6,359 bases of DNA from the NCBI GenBank assembly GCA_016218465.1, contig JACREA010000100.1, positions 1 through 6,359 of the forward strand. The letters run 5' to 3'. A program made the position numbers and the translations under genes. This DNA comes from Nitrosomonadales bacterium. GTDB lineage: Bacteria; Pseudomonadota; Gammaproteobacteria; Burkholderiales; Gallionellaceae. The notes beneath the pieces were generated by a model, which saw only the letters and a program-made list of their open reading frames with translations, was not told where the DNA came from and searched no databases. Below, piece by piece: positions 1-6,255 of the stretch. Within the stretch, counting starts at the first letter, position 1. Each line of letters starts with the position of its first letter.

Positions 1-921
1 AACTACGGTTTCCGCCTGCCTTCAGCGATGGATAACCGCCCGTTGCGTTTCGATGAATTTGAAAAGGTGATGCGTCAGAGCGTCTTCATTTCCGCGACGC
101 CGTCGGTGTACGAAGCCGAGCACGCCGGGCAGGTGGTGGAGCAGGTGGTGCGCCCGACCGGGCTGATCGACCCGCAGATCGAGGTGCGCCCGGCGACGCA
201 CCAGGTGGACGACCTGATGTCCGAGGTCAGGCTGCGCGTGGAGCAGGGCGAGCGCGTGCTGGTGACCACGCTGACCAAGCGCATGTCGGAAGACCTGACC
301 GACTATTTTTCCGAGCACGGCATCAAGGTGCGCTATTTGCACTCGGACATAGAGACCGTCGAGCGCGTCGAGATCATTCGCGACCTGCGCCTCGGCATGT
401 TCGACGTGCTGGTCGGCATCAATTTGCTGCGCGAAGGGCTGGATCTTCCCGATGTGTCGCTGGTCGCAATCCTCGATGCCGACACGGAAGGCTTCCTGCG
501 CTCGGAACGTTCGCTGATTCAGACCATAGGCCGCGCCGCGCGCCACCTCAACGGCAAGGCGCTGCTGTATGCCGACAAGATCACCGACTCGATGCGCCGC
601 GCGATCGACGAGACCGAGCGCCGCCGCACCAAGCAGGTGGCGTACAATTTCGCGCACGGGATCACTCCGCAGGGCGTGCAGAAACGCATCAAGGATATAA
701 TTGAAAGCATGTACGAGCCGGAGGAAGCACGCAGCCAGCTCAAGGCCGCGCAGACCCAGGTGAAGTATCTGGCGATGAGCGAAAAGGAAGTGTCGAAGGA
801 AATCAAACGGCTGGAAAAGGACATGCTGCAAGCCGCGAAGAATCTGGAGTTCGAGAAGGCGGCGCAATTGCGCGACCAGTTGAAGAAGCTGCGCGAAAGT
901 GTTTTTATATCACCGTTATGA
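1..921 (+). CDS. uvrB: UvrB, excinuclease ABC subunit B (3' part, 5' end outside window)
   Basis: This is the C-terminal 306 residues of the damage-verifying helicase-like subunit of the UvrABC nucleotide excision repair system, a cytosolic protein that receives DNA from UvrA and recruits UvrC. The reading frame is open from base 1, so the start lies upstream; full-length UvrB is about 670 residues. Visible in order, numbered from base 1: the NYGFRLPSA stretch (1-9), the SATP motif (31-34), TTLTKRM (89-95), RYLHSD (111-116), helicase motif V in VGINLLREGLD (138-148), motif VI QTIGRAAR (174-181) with its arginine fingers, and a C-terminal UVR domain (about 264-299, LEFEKAAQLRDQLKKLRE), the segment that contacts UvrC. 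The linker before the UVR domain looks shorter than in E. coli. The gene converges on the ABC exporter gene and ends 8 bp before an inverted repeat. The assignment is essentially certain. Confidence 0.97.
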   Translation, partial: NYGFRLPSAMDNRPLRFDEFEKVMRQSVFISATPSVYEAEHAGQVVEQVVRPTGLIDPQIEVRPATHQVDDLMSEVRLRVEQGERVLVTTLTKRMSEDLTDYFSEHGIKVRYLHSDIETVERVEIIRDLRLGMFDVLVGINLLREGLDLPDVSLVAILDADTEGFLRSERSLIQTIGRAARHLNGKALLYADKITDSMRRAIDETERRRTKQVAYNFAHGITPQGVQKRIKDIIESMYEPEEARSQLKAAQTQVKYLAMSEKEVSKEIKRLEKDMLQAAKNLEFEKAAQLRDQLKKLRESVFISPL

Positions 922-928
922 ATTACCT

Positions 929-986
929 GTAGGAGCGGGCCATGCCCGCGATTGTTTTTTTTTTCGCGGGCATGGCCCGCTCCTAA
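929..986. repeat. Inverted pair of REP-like palindromes (REPIN/BIME-like)
   Basis: Two 21-base arms (930-950 and 965-985) are perfect reverse complements separated by a 14-base loop that is mostly T (T10 at 955-964). Each arm is itself palindromic: GCGGGC-CAT-GCCCGC at 935-949 and GCGGGC-ATG-GCCCGC at 966-980. The left arm opens with GTAG (929-932) followed by GAGCGGGC. This matches the general design of REP elements in pseudomonads and related bacteria, a GTAG or GTGG head followed by a GC-rich palindrome. The right copy has TTAG in the equivalent place. The perfect arms argue for a recently inserted or actively maintained element. Whether it is dispersed in this genome cannot be seen here. 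Confidence 0.65.
935..964 (+). terminator. Probable uvrB terminator formed by the left REP-like arm
   Basis: A 6-bp GC stem (GCGGGC/GCCCGC) with a CAT loop is followed after five bases by ten T residues (955-964), downstream of the uvrB stop. This could act as an intrinsic terminator. The competing 21-bp long-range hairpin (930-985) would put the T run in its loop, so the mechanism is uncertain. On the opposite strand no T run follows the hairpin, so for the ABC gene only the stem itself could slow polymerase. Confidence 0.4.
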
Positions 987-1001
987 AAATTGCAAGGGTT
1001 A

Positions 1002-2798
1002 TCAAACGTCAAATTGAAGGCTCGCCAGCCGCGCGTAAAGCCCGCTCTGCTTGCGCAAATCTTCCGGGGTTCCGGTTTCGACGATACGCCCGTGTTCCAT
1101 CACCACGATACGGTTGACCTTCTGCACGGTGGATAACCGGTGCGCGATGATGAGAGTGGTGCGTCCCTGCATGGCGGCGCTCAGTCCCTGCTGCACCAGG
1201 ATTTCCGATTCCGCATCCAGCGCGCTGGTCGCTTCGTCCAGCAGCAGCAATGGCGCGCCCTTCAGAATCGCGCGCGCTATGGCGATACGCTGGCGCTGGC
1301 CGCCTGACAAACGGGTACCGCGCTCACCCAGGAATGTCTGGTACCTGTCCGGCAGGCGGTCGATGAATTCATCCACCAGTGCGGCCCGGGCGGCGGCGAT
1401 GACTTCTTCATCGCTCGCGGTGGGCCGGCCATAGCGAATGTTCTCCAGCGCGTTGGCCGAGAAGATCACCGGGTCTTGCGTCACGATGGCGATCTTGCCG
1501 CGCAGGTCGTGCAGACCCAGTTGGCGGATGTCCTGCCCGTTGAGGCGGATGCAGCCGCCGGTCACATCGTAAAAGCGCAGCATAAGCTGGACCAGGGTGG
1601 ACTTGCCTGCGCCGGAAGGGCCGACCAGCGCGACGCTTTCGCCCGGAGCGATGTCGAGGGTGATATTGTCCAGCGTTGCCATTTGCAGACGTGCCGGGTA
1701 ACGGAAGGTGACATTTTCGAAGCGGATCGCGACTTGTTTTGGGAGTAGCAACGGTTGCGGAGCGGATGTTTCGGCAACAGCGGATTCGGCACGCAACAGT
1801 TCCAGCAGGCGTTCGGTCGCTCCCGCTGCGCGCATTACGTCGCCCCACACTTCGACAATCGTACCAACGCTGCCAGCCACCATCACTGCGTAGAGGACAA
1901 ATGAGGCCAGTTGCCCGCCGGTCATGCTGCCGTCATGCACCTGTTGCGCGCCAACCCAAAGCACGAAAATGATGCTGCCCATCACCGCTGTGATGACCAG
2001 CATGGTCATTTCCGAGCGCATGCGGGTGCGCCGGATTGCAGTAACGAAGCTCTCTTCCGCTCGGTCAGCAAAACGTTTTGTTTCTCGCTGTTCCTGCGTA
2101 TAGGCTTGCACGGTCGGCATGGCGTTGAGGATCTCACCGGCCAGTGCTGAGGCATCGGCGATCTTGTCCTGCGATTCACGAGAAAGTTTTTTCACCTTGC
2201 GCCCGATGGCGAAGAGGGGCAGCATCAGCAATGCCATCAGTCCGAGGTTCAGGGAAAACAGGTAAAAGCTGGTGGCCGCCAGCATGACCATGCCGCCAAT
2301 TAACTGGAACAGGCTGCGCAAGCCCATCGAAATGGAGCTGCCAATCACGGTCTGGATCAGCGTGGTGTCGCCTGTCAGTCTTGAGAGTACTTCGCCGGTT
2401 TGCAGGGTCTCGAAGAACTGCGGAGACTGCACCAGCATCCGTGCATATACTGCGGTGCGCAAGTCCGCCGTAACCCGTTCGCCTACCCAGGACACTGTGT
2501 AAAAACGCGCCGCTACGGATATTGCCCACAGAGTCGCCAGAACAAACAGCAATACAAAATGGCTGTTCAGGGTGGATGTGCCAAGCAGCCCAACGCTGGT
2601 ATTTTCCCGTTGCCCGAAACCGAAATCGATCAGGTCGCGAAACGCCAGCGGCACCAGCAGGATAGTAGCGGAGCTGATGCACAGCAGTGCGAAAGCCAGT
2701 GCGACCCGGACGCGATAGGGTTGCAAAAAAGGCCACAGATCTCGCAGAGGGGATAAACGCCGTACAGTGACAGATTGGGCTGGCGTGGTGGAAGGCAT
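1002..2798 (-). CDS. MsbA-like ABC exporter, fused membrane and ATPase domains
   Basis: This 598-residue half-transporter should act as a homodimer in the inner membrane, exporting a lipid, drug or other hydrophobic substrate on ATP hydrolysis; the substrate cannot be read from sequence. The N-terminal half has about six hydrophobic segments (near 32-54, 78-100, 157-178, 180-198, 266-285, 296-316). The ATPase domain has an A-loop Tyr367, Walker A GPSGAGKST (393-401), Q-loop Gln441, signature LSGGQ (497-501), Walker B LLLLDE (517-522), D-loop SALD (525-528) and H-loop His553, so it looks catalytically intact. The start is the only sensible one: an in-frame TAA lies two codons upstream and the next Met is residue 121. 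No Shine-Dalgarno sequence is obvious. It resembles the MsbA-related exporter group rather than MsbA itself, and no lpxK or other lipid A gene is adjacent. It is divergent from the phosphatase gene and stands alone. Confidence 0.93.
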   Translation of the reverse strand: MPSTTPAQSVTVRRLSPLRDLWPFLQPYRVRVALAFALLCISSATILLVPLAFRDLIDFGFGQRENTSVGLLGTSTLNSHFVLLFVLATLWAISVAARFYTVSWVGERVTADLRTAVYARMLVQSPQFFETLQTGEVLSRLTGDTTLIQTVIGSSISMGLRSLFQLIGGMVMLAATSFYLFSLNLGLMALLMLPLFAIGRKVKKLSRESQDKIADASALAGEILNAMPTVQAYTQEQRETKRFADRAEESFVTAIRRTRMRSEMTMLVITAVMGSIIFVLWVGAQQVHDGSMTGGQLASFVLYAVMVAGSVGTIVEVWGDVMRAAGATERLLELLRAESAVAETSAPQPLLLPKQVAIRFENVTFRYPARLQMATLDNITLDIAPGESVALVGPSGAGKSTLVQLMLRFYDVTGGCIRLNGQDIRQLGLHDLRGKIAIVTQDPVIFSANALENIRYGRPTASDEEVIAAARAALVDEFIDRLPDRYQTFLGERGTRLSGGQRQRIAIARAILKGAPLLLLDEATSALDAESEILVQQGLSAAMQGRTTLIIAHRLSTVQKVNRIVVMEHGRIVETGTPEDLRKQSGLYARLASLQFDV

Positions 2799-2830
2799 CG
2801 TTTAATTGGTGTGTGGAGAAATATTCTATT

Positions 2831-2859
2831 TTTACATTTTATGCGGGCTGATGTAGATG
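2831..2859 (+). promoter_or_regulatory. Candidate promoter for the phosphatase/YkgJ gene pair
   Basis: TTTACA (2831-2836) and TAGATG (2854-2859) are spaced by 17 bp and lie 58 bp before the preferred phosphatase start. The -35 matches 5 of 6 consensus bases and the -10 only 4 of 6. The site sits in the AT-rich divergent region between the exporter and phosphatase genes. It would put the transcript start near 2866, making the ATG at 2870 almost leaderless and favouring the start at 2918. Confidence 0.3.
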
Positions 2860-2917
2860 CAAATTAATTATGTCAGCTTTTGAGACACAGCTATCGCAAC
2901 ACAGTAAGATATCCACG

Positions 2918-3409
2918 ATGAAAAATAACGTTTCTGTCGTTTTTGTCTGCATGGGCAACATCTGCCGTTCGCCAACGGCTGAAGCGGTGTTCCGTCATTA
3001 TGTGGAGAATGCCGGTTTGGCCGGCCATATACTTATCGATTCGGCAGGCACGCATGATTACCATATCGGCGACCCGCCGGATTTGCGCGCGCAGCGTGCG
3101 GCACAGCAGCGGGGGTATGACATGAGCAGCTTGCGCGGGCGGCAGGTGGAGGAGGTGGATTTTCACCGCTTCGACTATGTGCTGGCGATGGACAAGGCCA
3201 ACCTCTCCATTCTGCAACGTCTGGCGCCGCCTGCCAGCGGTGCCCAAGTGCGGCTGTTTCTCGAATATGCCCGGCATCATGTCGAGCGTGAAGTTCCCGA
3301 TCCTTACTACGGTGGCAGCGATGGATTCGAACAAGTGCTGGACATGGTGGAAGATGCTTCGGAGGGATTGCTGCAGCATATTCGCCAACGTCATTTCGGG
3401 CACAGTTGA
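2918..3409 (+). CDS. Low-molecular-weight protein tyrosine phosphatase
   Basis: A cytosolic phosphatase of 163 residues that removes phosphate from tyrosine residues through a cysteinyl-phosphate intermediate. The signature loop CxGNxCRS lies at 11-18, with nucleophile Cys11, a second Cys16 that in this family can protect the active site by disulphide formation, and phosphate-binding Arg17. The DPYY motif at 128-131 supplies the general acid Asp128. The length fits the family (about 150-165). An in-frame ATG at 2870 would add 16 residues (MSAFETQLSQHSKIST), but family members start just before the hydrophobic strand leading into the loop, so 2918 is chosen; neither start has a clear Shine-Dalgarno sequence. 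No tyrosine kinase or exopolysaccharide gene adjoins it, so a Wzb-type capsule role is not supported. The gene is followed after 15 bp by a cysteine-cluster protein gene and is probably cotranscribed with it. Confidence 0.93.
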   Translation: MKNNVSVVFVCMGNICRSPTAEAVFRHYVENAGLAGHILIDSAGTHDYHIGDPPDLRAQRAAQQRGYDMSSLRGRQVEEVDFHRFDYVLAMDKANLSILQRLAPPASGAQVRLFLEYARHHVEREVPDPYYGGSDGFEQVLDMVEDASEGLLQHIRQRHFGHS

Positions 3410-3424
3410 TCCGGCAATGACCGC

Positions 3425-3748
3425 ATGACCGTTAATCTCTGCCAAGCCTGCGGCGCGTGTTGCGCCCATTTTCGAGTTTCTTTCTACTGGGGCGAGGCGG
3501 ACGACGCGCCCGGCGGCATCGTCCCCGCACAACTTACCGAAGCCATTTCGCCGCACCTGCGCTGCATGAAGGGAACAGCCAGCAAACCGGCGCGCTGCGT
3601 GGCGCTTGAAGGCGAAGTGGGGAAAAGGGCCTCGTGCAGCATCTACCCGCAGCGTCCATCCACCTGCCGCGAATTCGATGTGCTGGAGGCCGACGGTTCT
3701 GCCAATTCGCGCTGCGCGGAGCTGCGCACACAACTGCTGAAGTTTTAA
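3425..3748 (+). CDS. YkgJ-type cysteine-cluster protein
   Basis: A 107-residue soluble protein with an N-terminal CxxCxxCC motif (Cys6, Cys9, Cys12, Cys13) and further cysteines at 47, 58, 71, 81 and 97. The C-SIYPQRPSTC stretch (71-81) is typical of the YkgJ/UPF0153 zinc- or iron-binding family, whose members are thought to bind metal through these cysteines; the molecular role is not established. No signal peptide or membrane segment is visible. The ATG used follows the phosphatase stop by 15 bp without a good Shine-Dalgarno sequence, which suggests translational coupling in a two-gene operon. An ATG at 3416 in the same frame is closed at once by TGA, supporting the start at 3425. Family assignment is firm; function is unknown. 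Confidence 0.88.
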   Translation: MTVNLCQACGACCAHFRVSFYWGEADDAPGGIVPAQLTEAISPHLRCMKGTASKPARCVALEGEVGKRASCSIYPQRPSTCREFDVLEADGSANSRCAELRTQLLKF

Positions 3749-3753
3749 CTTTT

Positions 3754-3759
3754 TATAAT
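3754..3759 (+). promoter_or_regulatory. Possible -10 box upstream of the carbonic anhydrase gene
   Basis: A perfect TATAAT in an AT-rich stretch directly after the YkgJ-type gene, 69 bp before the next start codon. No good -35 is found 16-18 bp upstream (CAACTG at 17 bp). Downstream lie a 6-bp inverted repeat (CAAGTT 3768-3773 / AACTTG 3781-3786) and the palindrome ATGAATTCAT (3792-3801). It is a candidate only. Confidence 0.3.
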
Positions 3760-3818
3760 ATGATAAGCAAGTTGGCATTTAACTTGGCCATATGAATTCA
3801 TGATCGTGAAAAGCCATT

Positions 3819-3823
3819 CGGAG
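3819..3823 (+). promoter_or_regulatory. Ribosome binding site of the gamma carbonic anhydrase gene
   Basis: CGGAG ends 5 bases before the ATG at 3829. It is the clearest Shine-Dalgarno sequence in the window and fixes that start. Confidence 0.75.
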
Positions 3824-3828
3824 TAACT

Positions 3829-4380
3829 ATGTCTATATCTTCATTCCTCGGCGAAATGCCTGTTATCGGGGCACGTGTTTATGCTCATGCTTCTTCCCAG
3901 ATTATCGGAAATGTTACTATCGGCAACGACAGCTCGATCTGGTGCAATGCGGTTTTGCGGGGCGACGTGAATCGTATTGTGATCGGTCAGGGCACCAACG
4001 TGCAGGATTTAACGATGGGGCACGTATCCCACAAGACGGCGGACAAGCCTGAGGGTTCCCCTTTGGTGGTCGGAGACTATGTGACTGTCGGACACTCCGT
4101 CGTTCTCCATGGCTGCACGATAGGAAACGAATGCCTGATCGGGATGGGCACGATCATCCTGGACGATGCCGTTATTCCCGATCATGTGATGATAGGCGCG
4201 GGCAGCCTGGTTCCGCCGGGCAAAACACTGGAAAGCGGGATGCTGTATGTTGGTCGTCCCGTAAAAGCCGTTCGTGCTCTGACCCCAGAAGAAATCGCCT
4301 ATCTGAGGTATTCCGCAGAGCACTACGTTGAACTGAAGAATGATTATCTGAACAGCATGTTGGAAGTTTCTAGAACATAG
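3829..4380 (+). CDS. Gamma-class carbonic anhydrase-like hexapeptide-repeat protein (YrdA/PaaY type)
   Basis: A 183-residue left-handed beta-helix protein, expected to be a cytosolic trimer. The gamma carbonic anhydrase family interconverts CO2 and bicarbonate with a metal held by three histidines at subunit interfaces; the likely ligands here are His65 (in VQDLTMGH), His89 and His94 (VGHSVVLHGC). Hexapeptide repeats of the [IV]G-type run from about 24 to 127 (IIGNVTIGND, CTIGNECLIG, VMIGAGS). The tail LESGMLYVGRPVKAVRALTPEE followed by a helix is typical of the YrdA/PaaY/CaiE branch. Many members of this branch show weak or no measured carbonic anhydrase activity, and some have been linked to other enzymes, so the reaction is inferred. 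It probably has its own transcript. The gene converges on tRNA-Val with 23 bp between them and no visible terminator. Confidence 0.9.
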   Translation: MSISSFLGEMPVIGARVYAHASSQIIGNVTIGNDSSIWCNAVLRGDVNRIVIGQGTNVQDLTMGHVSHKTADKPEGSPLVVGDYVTVGHSVVLHGCTIGNECLIGMGTIILDDAVIPDHVMIGAGSLVPPGKTLESGMLYVGRPVKAVRALTPEEIAYLRYSAEHYVELKNDYLNSMLEVSRT

Positions 4381-4403
4381 CCCCAACGGAACGCATGAAT
4401 ATT

Positions 4404-4478
4404 TGGTGGGCGGTACTGGGTTCGAACCAGTGACCCCTGCCGTGTGAAGGCAGTGCTCTACCGCTGAGCTAACCGCCC
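4404..4478 (-). tRNA. tRNA-Val (anticodon CAC)
   Basis: A full cloverleaf on the minus strand, 75 bases including the encoded CCA (4404-4406). The acceptor stem GGGCGGT pairs with ACCGCCC, the D stem is GCTC/GAGC, the anticodon stem is CTGCC/GGCAG with loop TTCACAC, and the T stem is ACTGG/CCAGT with loop TTCGAAC. The anticodon CAC is at 4444-4446 and reads the valine codon GUG. The discriminator base is A73. It is transcribed divergently from gltX. Confidence 0.97.
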
Positions 4479-4492
4479 CGAAGAGGGCGCGC

Positions 4493-4522
4493 ATTAAATC
4501 ATATCGCGCCAAATCCAGTCAA
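4493..4522 (-). promoter_or_regulatory. Promoter of tRNA-Val
   Basis: Read on the minus strand: -35 TTGACT (4517-4522), 18 bp spacer, -10 TTTAAT (4493-4498), then a GC-only discriminator GCGCGCC. Transcription would start near 4486, about 8 bases ahead of the mature tRNA. The GC-rich discriminator is the known hallmark of stringently controlled stable-RNA promoters. Confidence 0.6.
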
Positions 4523-4552
4523 TTTCTTTGTGCGTGCATTGGGCAAAGCCCG

Positions 4553-4566
4553 TAAAATGCGCGCCT
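4553..4566 (+). promoter_or_regulatory. Probable gltX promoter, -10 and discriminator
   Basis: TAAAAT (4553-4558) is followed by GCGCGCC, the same arrangement as the divergent tRNA-Val promoter. The -35 is poor: the best candidate is TTGTGC at 4528-4533, with a 19 bp spacer. A start near 4565 gives a leader of roughly 28 bases. Confidence 0.45.
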
Positions 4567-4592
4567 TATTATTTGCCAATTCTGATTTGCTT

Positions 4593-5984
4593 ATGACTAT
4601 TCGTACTCGTTTCGCGCCCAGCCCCACCGGCTATCTGCATATCGGCGGCGCACGCACCGCCTTGTTCTCATGGGCGTACGCGCGCAAGCACGGCGGCACC
4701 TTCATCTTGCGGATCGAAGACACCGATGTGGAGCGTTCCACTCCCGAGGCGGTGCGGGCGATCCTGGACGGGATGAAATGGCTGAACCTGGACTGTGATG
4801 AAGGGCCGTTCTACCAGATGCGGCGCATGGATCGCTACAAGGTGGTGATCCGGCAGATGCTGGATGAAGGCACGGCTTATCACTGCTATATGACCGCAGA
4901 AGAACTGGAGGCGCTTCGTGAAGCGCAACGGGCGCGAGGCGAGAAGCCGCGCTATGACGGGCGCTGGCGTCCCGAGCCGGGCAAGGTTCTGCCGGAGCCG
5001 CCTGCAGGCGTGACGCCGGTAGTCAGGTTCAAGAGTCCGGCACACGGCGCGGTTGCCTGGAAAGACTTGGTGAAGGGACATATCGCTTTTGAAAACGCCG
5101 AATTGGACGACCTGATCATTGCGCGCGGCGACGGTACGCCGACCTATAATTTTTGTGTGGTGTTGGACGACTTGGATATGGGCATCACGCACGTGATCCG
5201 TGGCGACGACCACGTGAATAACACGCCGCGCCAGATCAACATCCTCAAGGCGCTGGGCGCGACGGTGCCGCAGTACGCGCACCTGTCGATGATCCTTGGC
5301 GACGACGGAACCAAGCTGTCCAAACGCCACGGCGCGGTCAGCGTGATGCAGTATGAAGAGGACGGCTACCTGCCGGAGGCGGTGATCAATTATCTGGCGC
5401 GTTTGGGCTGGTCGCATGGCGACGAGGAAATATTTTCAGTCGAGCAGTTCTGCCAGTGGTTTGATCTCGACCACATCACGCCTTCCGCCGCGCAGTTCAA
5501 CACCGAGAAACTGAACTGGGTGAACCAGCATTACCTGAAGGTGGCTGACAATGCGCGTCTTGCCGCGCTGGTGCGTCCGCGCCTCGAAGCGCGCGGCGTG
5601 AAGGTAAGCACTGTGCCTGCGCTGGAAGCCGTGGTGGCGCTGTACAAGGAACGTGTCGCGACGCTCAACGAATTGGCCGATGCTGCCGAGGTGTTATACA
5701 TCGACCTGCATCCCGCACGGGAACTGCTGGATACGCATCTTGTGCCGGAAGTGCTGCCCGCGTTGCGCGAACTTGCCGGGCGTTTTGCCGATGTCGCCTG
5801 GGAAGCCCCCGCGCTTAATGCGCTGATCAAGGAATTGCTGGCCAAGCACAATCTGAAGATGCCCAAACTGGCGATGCCGTTGCGCGTGATGCTGGTCGGA
5901 CAGACGCACACCCCGTCGGTCGATGCGGTACTGGCGTTGTTTCCGCGCGAGACCGTATTGGCGCGCATGAAGAAGCATCTTTAA
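4593..5984 (+). CDS. gltX: Glutamyl-tRNA synthetase
   Basis: A cytosolic class I aminoacyl-tRNA synthetase of 463 residues that attaches glutamate to tRNA-Glu. The N-terminal catalytic domain carries RFAPSPTGYLHIGGAR (6-21) with the HIGH-type motif HIGG at 16-19, the LRIEDTD segment (39-45), GDDH (204-207) and the KMSKS-type loop KLSKR (241-245). The C-terminal half is the helical anticodon-binding region. The start at 4593 gives the normal N-terminus (MTIRTRFAPSPTG) and usual length. A GTG at 4530 would add 21 residues but overlaps the probable promoter. No Shine-Dalgarno sequence precedes the ATG. Of the cysteine/histidine set that binds zinc in E. coli GluRS, only Cys98 remains (position 100 is Met, 125 is Trp), so this enzyme probably lacks that zinc. 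It could be discriminating or also charge tRNA-Gln, depending on whether glnS exists elsewhere. A tRNA-Glu gene lies 165 bp downstream. Confidence 0.96.
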   Translation: MTIRTRFAPSPTGYLHIGGARTALFSWAYARKHGGTFILRIEDTDVERSTPEAVRAILDGMKWLNLDCDEGPFYQMRRMDRYKVVIRQMLDEGTAYHCYMTAEELEALREAQRARGEKPRYDGRWRPEPGKVLPEPPAGVTPVVRFKSPAHGAVAWKDLVKGHIAFENAELDDLIIARGDGTPTYNFCVVLDDLDMGITHVIRGDDHVNNTPRQINILKALGATVPQYAHLSMILGDDGTKLSKRHGAVSVMQYEEDGYLPEAVINYLARLGWSHGDEEIFSVEQFCQWFDLDHITPSAAQFNTEKLNWVNQHYLKVADNARLAALVRPRLEARGVKVSTVPALEAVVALYKERVATLNELADAAEVLYIDLHPARELLDTHLVPEVLPALRELAGRFADVAWEAPALNALIKELLAKHNLKMPKLAMPLRVMLVGQTHTPSVDAVLALFPRETVLARMKKHL

Positions 5985-6002
5985 ACTTTTTCGGAAGGCA
6001 GC

Positions 6003-6037
6003 TTTACAAGCATAGGTCGCATCACTATAATGCGCGC
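6003..6037 (+). promoter_or_regulatory. Strong promoter of the tRNA-Ala/tRNA-Glu unit
   Basis: -35 TTTACA (6003-6008), exactly 17 bp spacer, perfect -10 TATAAT (6026-6031), then discriminator GCGCGC (6032-6037). Transcription would start near 6038, about 15 bases before tRNA-Ala. This is the best promoter in the window, and its GC-rich discriminator fits stringent control of stable RNA. Confidence 0.82.
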
Positions 6038-6052
6038 TCTTTTCGGGGTACC

Positions 6053-6128
<76 letters not shown>

Positions 6129-6149
6129 AAAGAGCTATTAATTATCAAA

Positions 6150-6225
6150 GTCCCCATCGTCTAGAGGCCTAGGACATCGCCCTTTCACGGCGGTAACACG
6201 AGTTCGAATCTCGTTGGGGACGCCA
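6150..6225 (+). tRNA. tRNA-Glu (anticodon TTC)
   Basis: A complete 76-base cloverleaf with encoded CCA and discriminator G. The acceptor stem is GTCCCCA/TGGGGAC, the anticodon stem TCGCC/GGCGG with loop CTTTCAC (anticodon TTC at 6184-6186), and the T stem ACGAG/CTCGT with loop TTCGAAT. It reads GAA and GAG and is the substrate of the GltX encoded just upstream. Second gene of the tRNA unit; no classical terminator follows at once. Confidence 0.97.
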
Positions 6226-6255
6226 ATCTTATCTGTAAAATTGGACACTTTATTA

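Noticed and set aside
22..867. Long open frame on the minus strand opposite uvrB (281 codons)
   Set aside because: It is the antisense shadow of a strongly conserved gene; its protein is His/Leu/Arg-rich with no recognisable motif, as expected from GC-rich codon bias.
519..1117. Short open frames crossing the inverted repeat between uvrB and the exporter gene
   Set aside because: Their GAGHAR-containing peptides come from translating the REP-like repeat; the remainder is antisense to uvrB or to the exporter gene.
2823..2862. Possible minus-strand promoter for the exporter gene (TTGCAT with TAAAAT)
   Set aside because: The spacer is only 15 bp and the alternative -10 box (TAGAAT) has no -35; too weak to annotate.
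2891..3778. Minus-strand open frame of 295 codons opposite the phosphatase and YkgJ-type genes
   Set aside because: It runs antisense across two clearly real genes and shows no domain or ribosome site.
4009..4512. Minus-strand open frame containing SSAVEHCLHTAGVTGSNPVPPTK
   Set aside because: That peptide is the usual spurious translation of a tRNA gene (here tRNA-Val), and the rest is antisense to the carbonic anhydrase gene.
4530..4592. N-terminal extension of GltX from a GTG at 4530
   Set aside because: The added residues have no counterpart in the family and the DNA there carries the probable gltX -10 box and discriminator.
4911..4926. Perfect palindrome GCGCTTC-GT-GAAGCGC inside gltX
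   Set aside because: It encodes the conserved EALREAQ segment, so protein constraint explains it; no regulatory context is visible.
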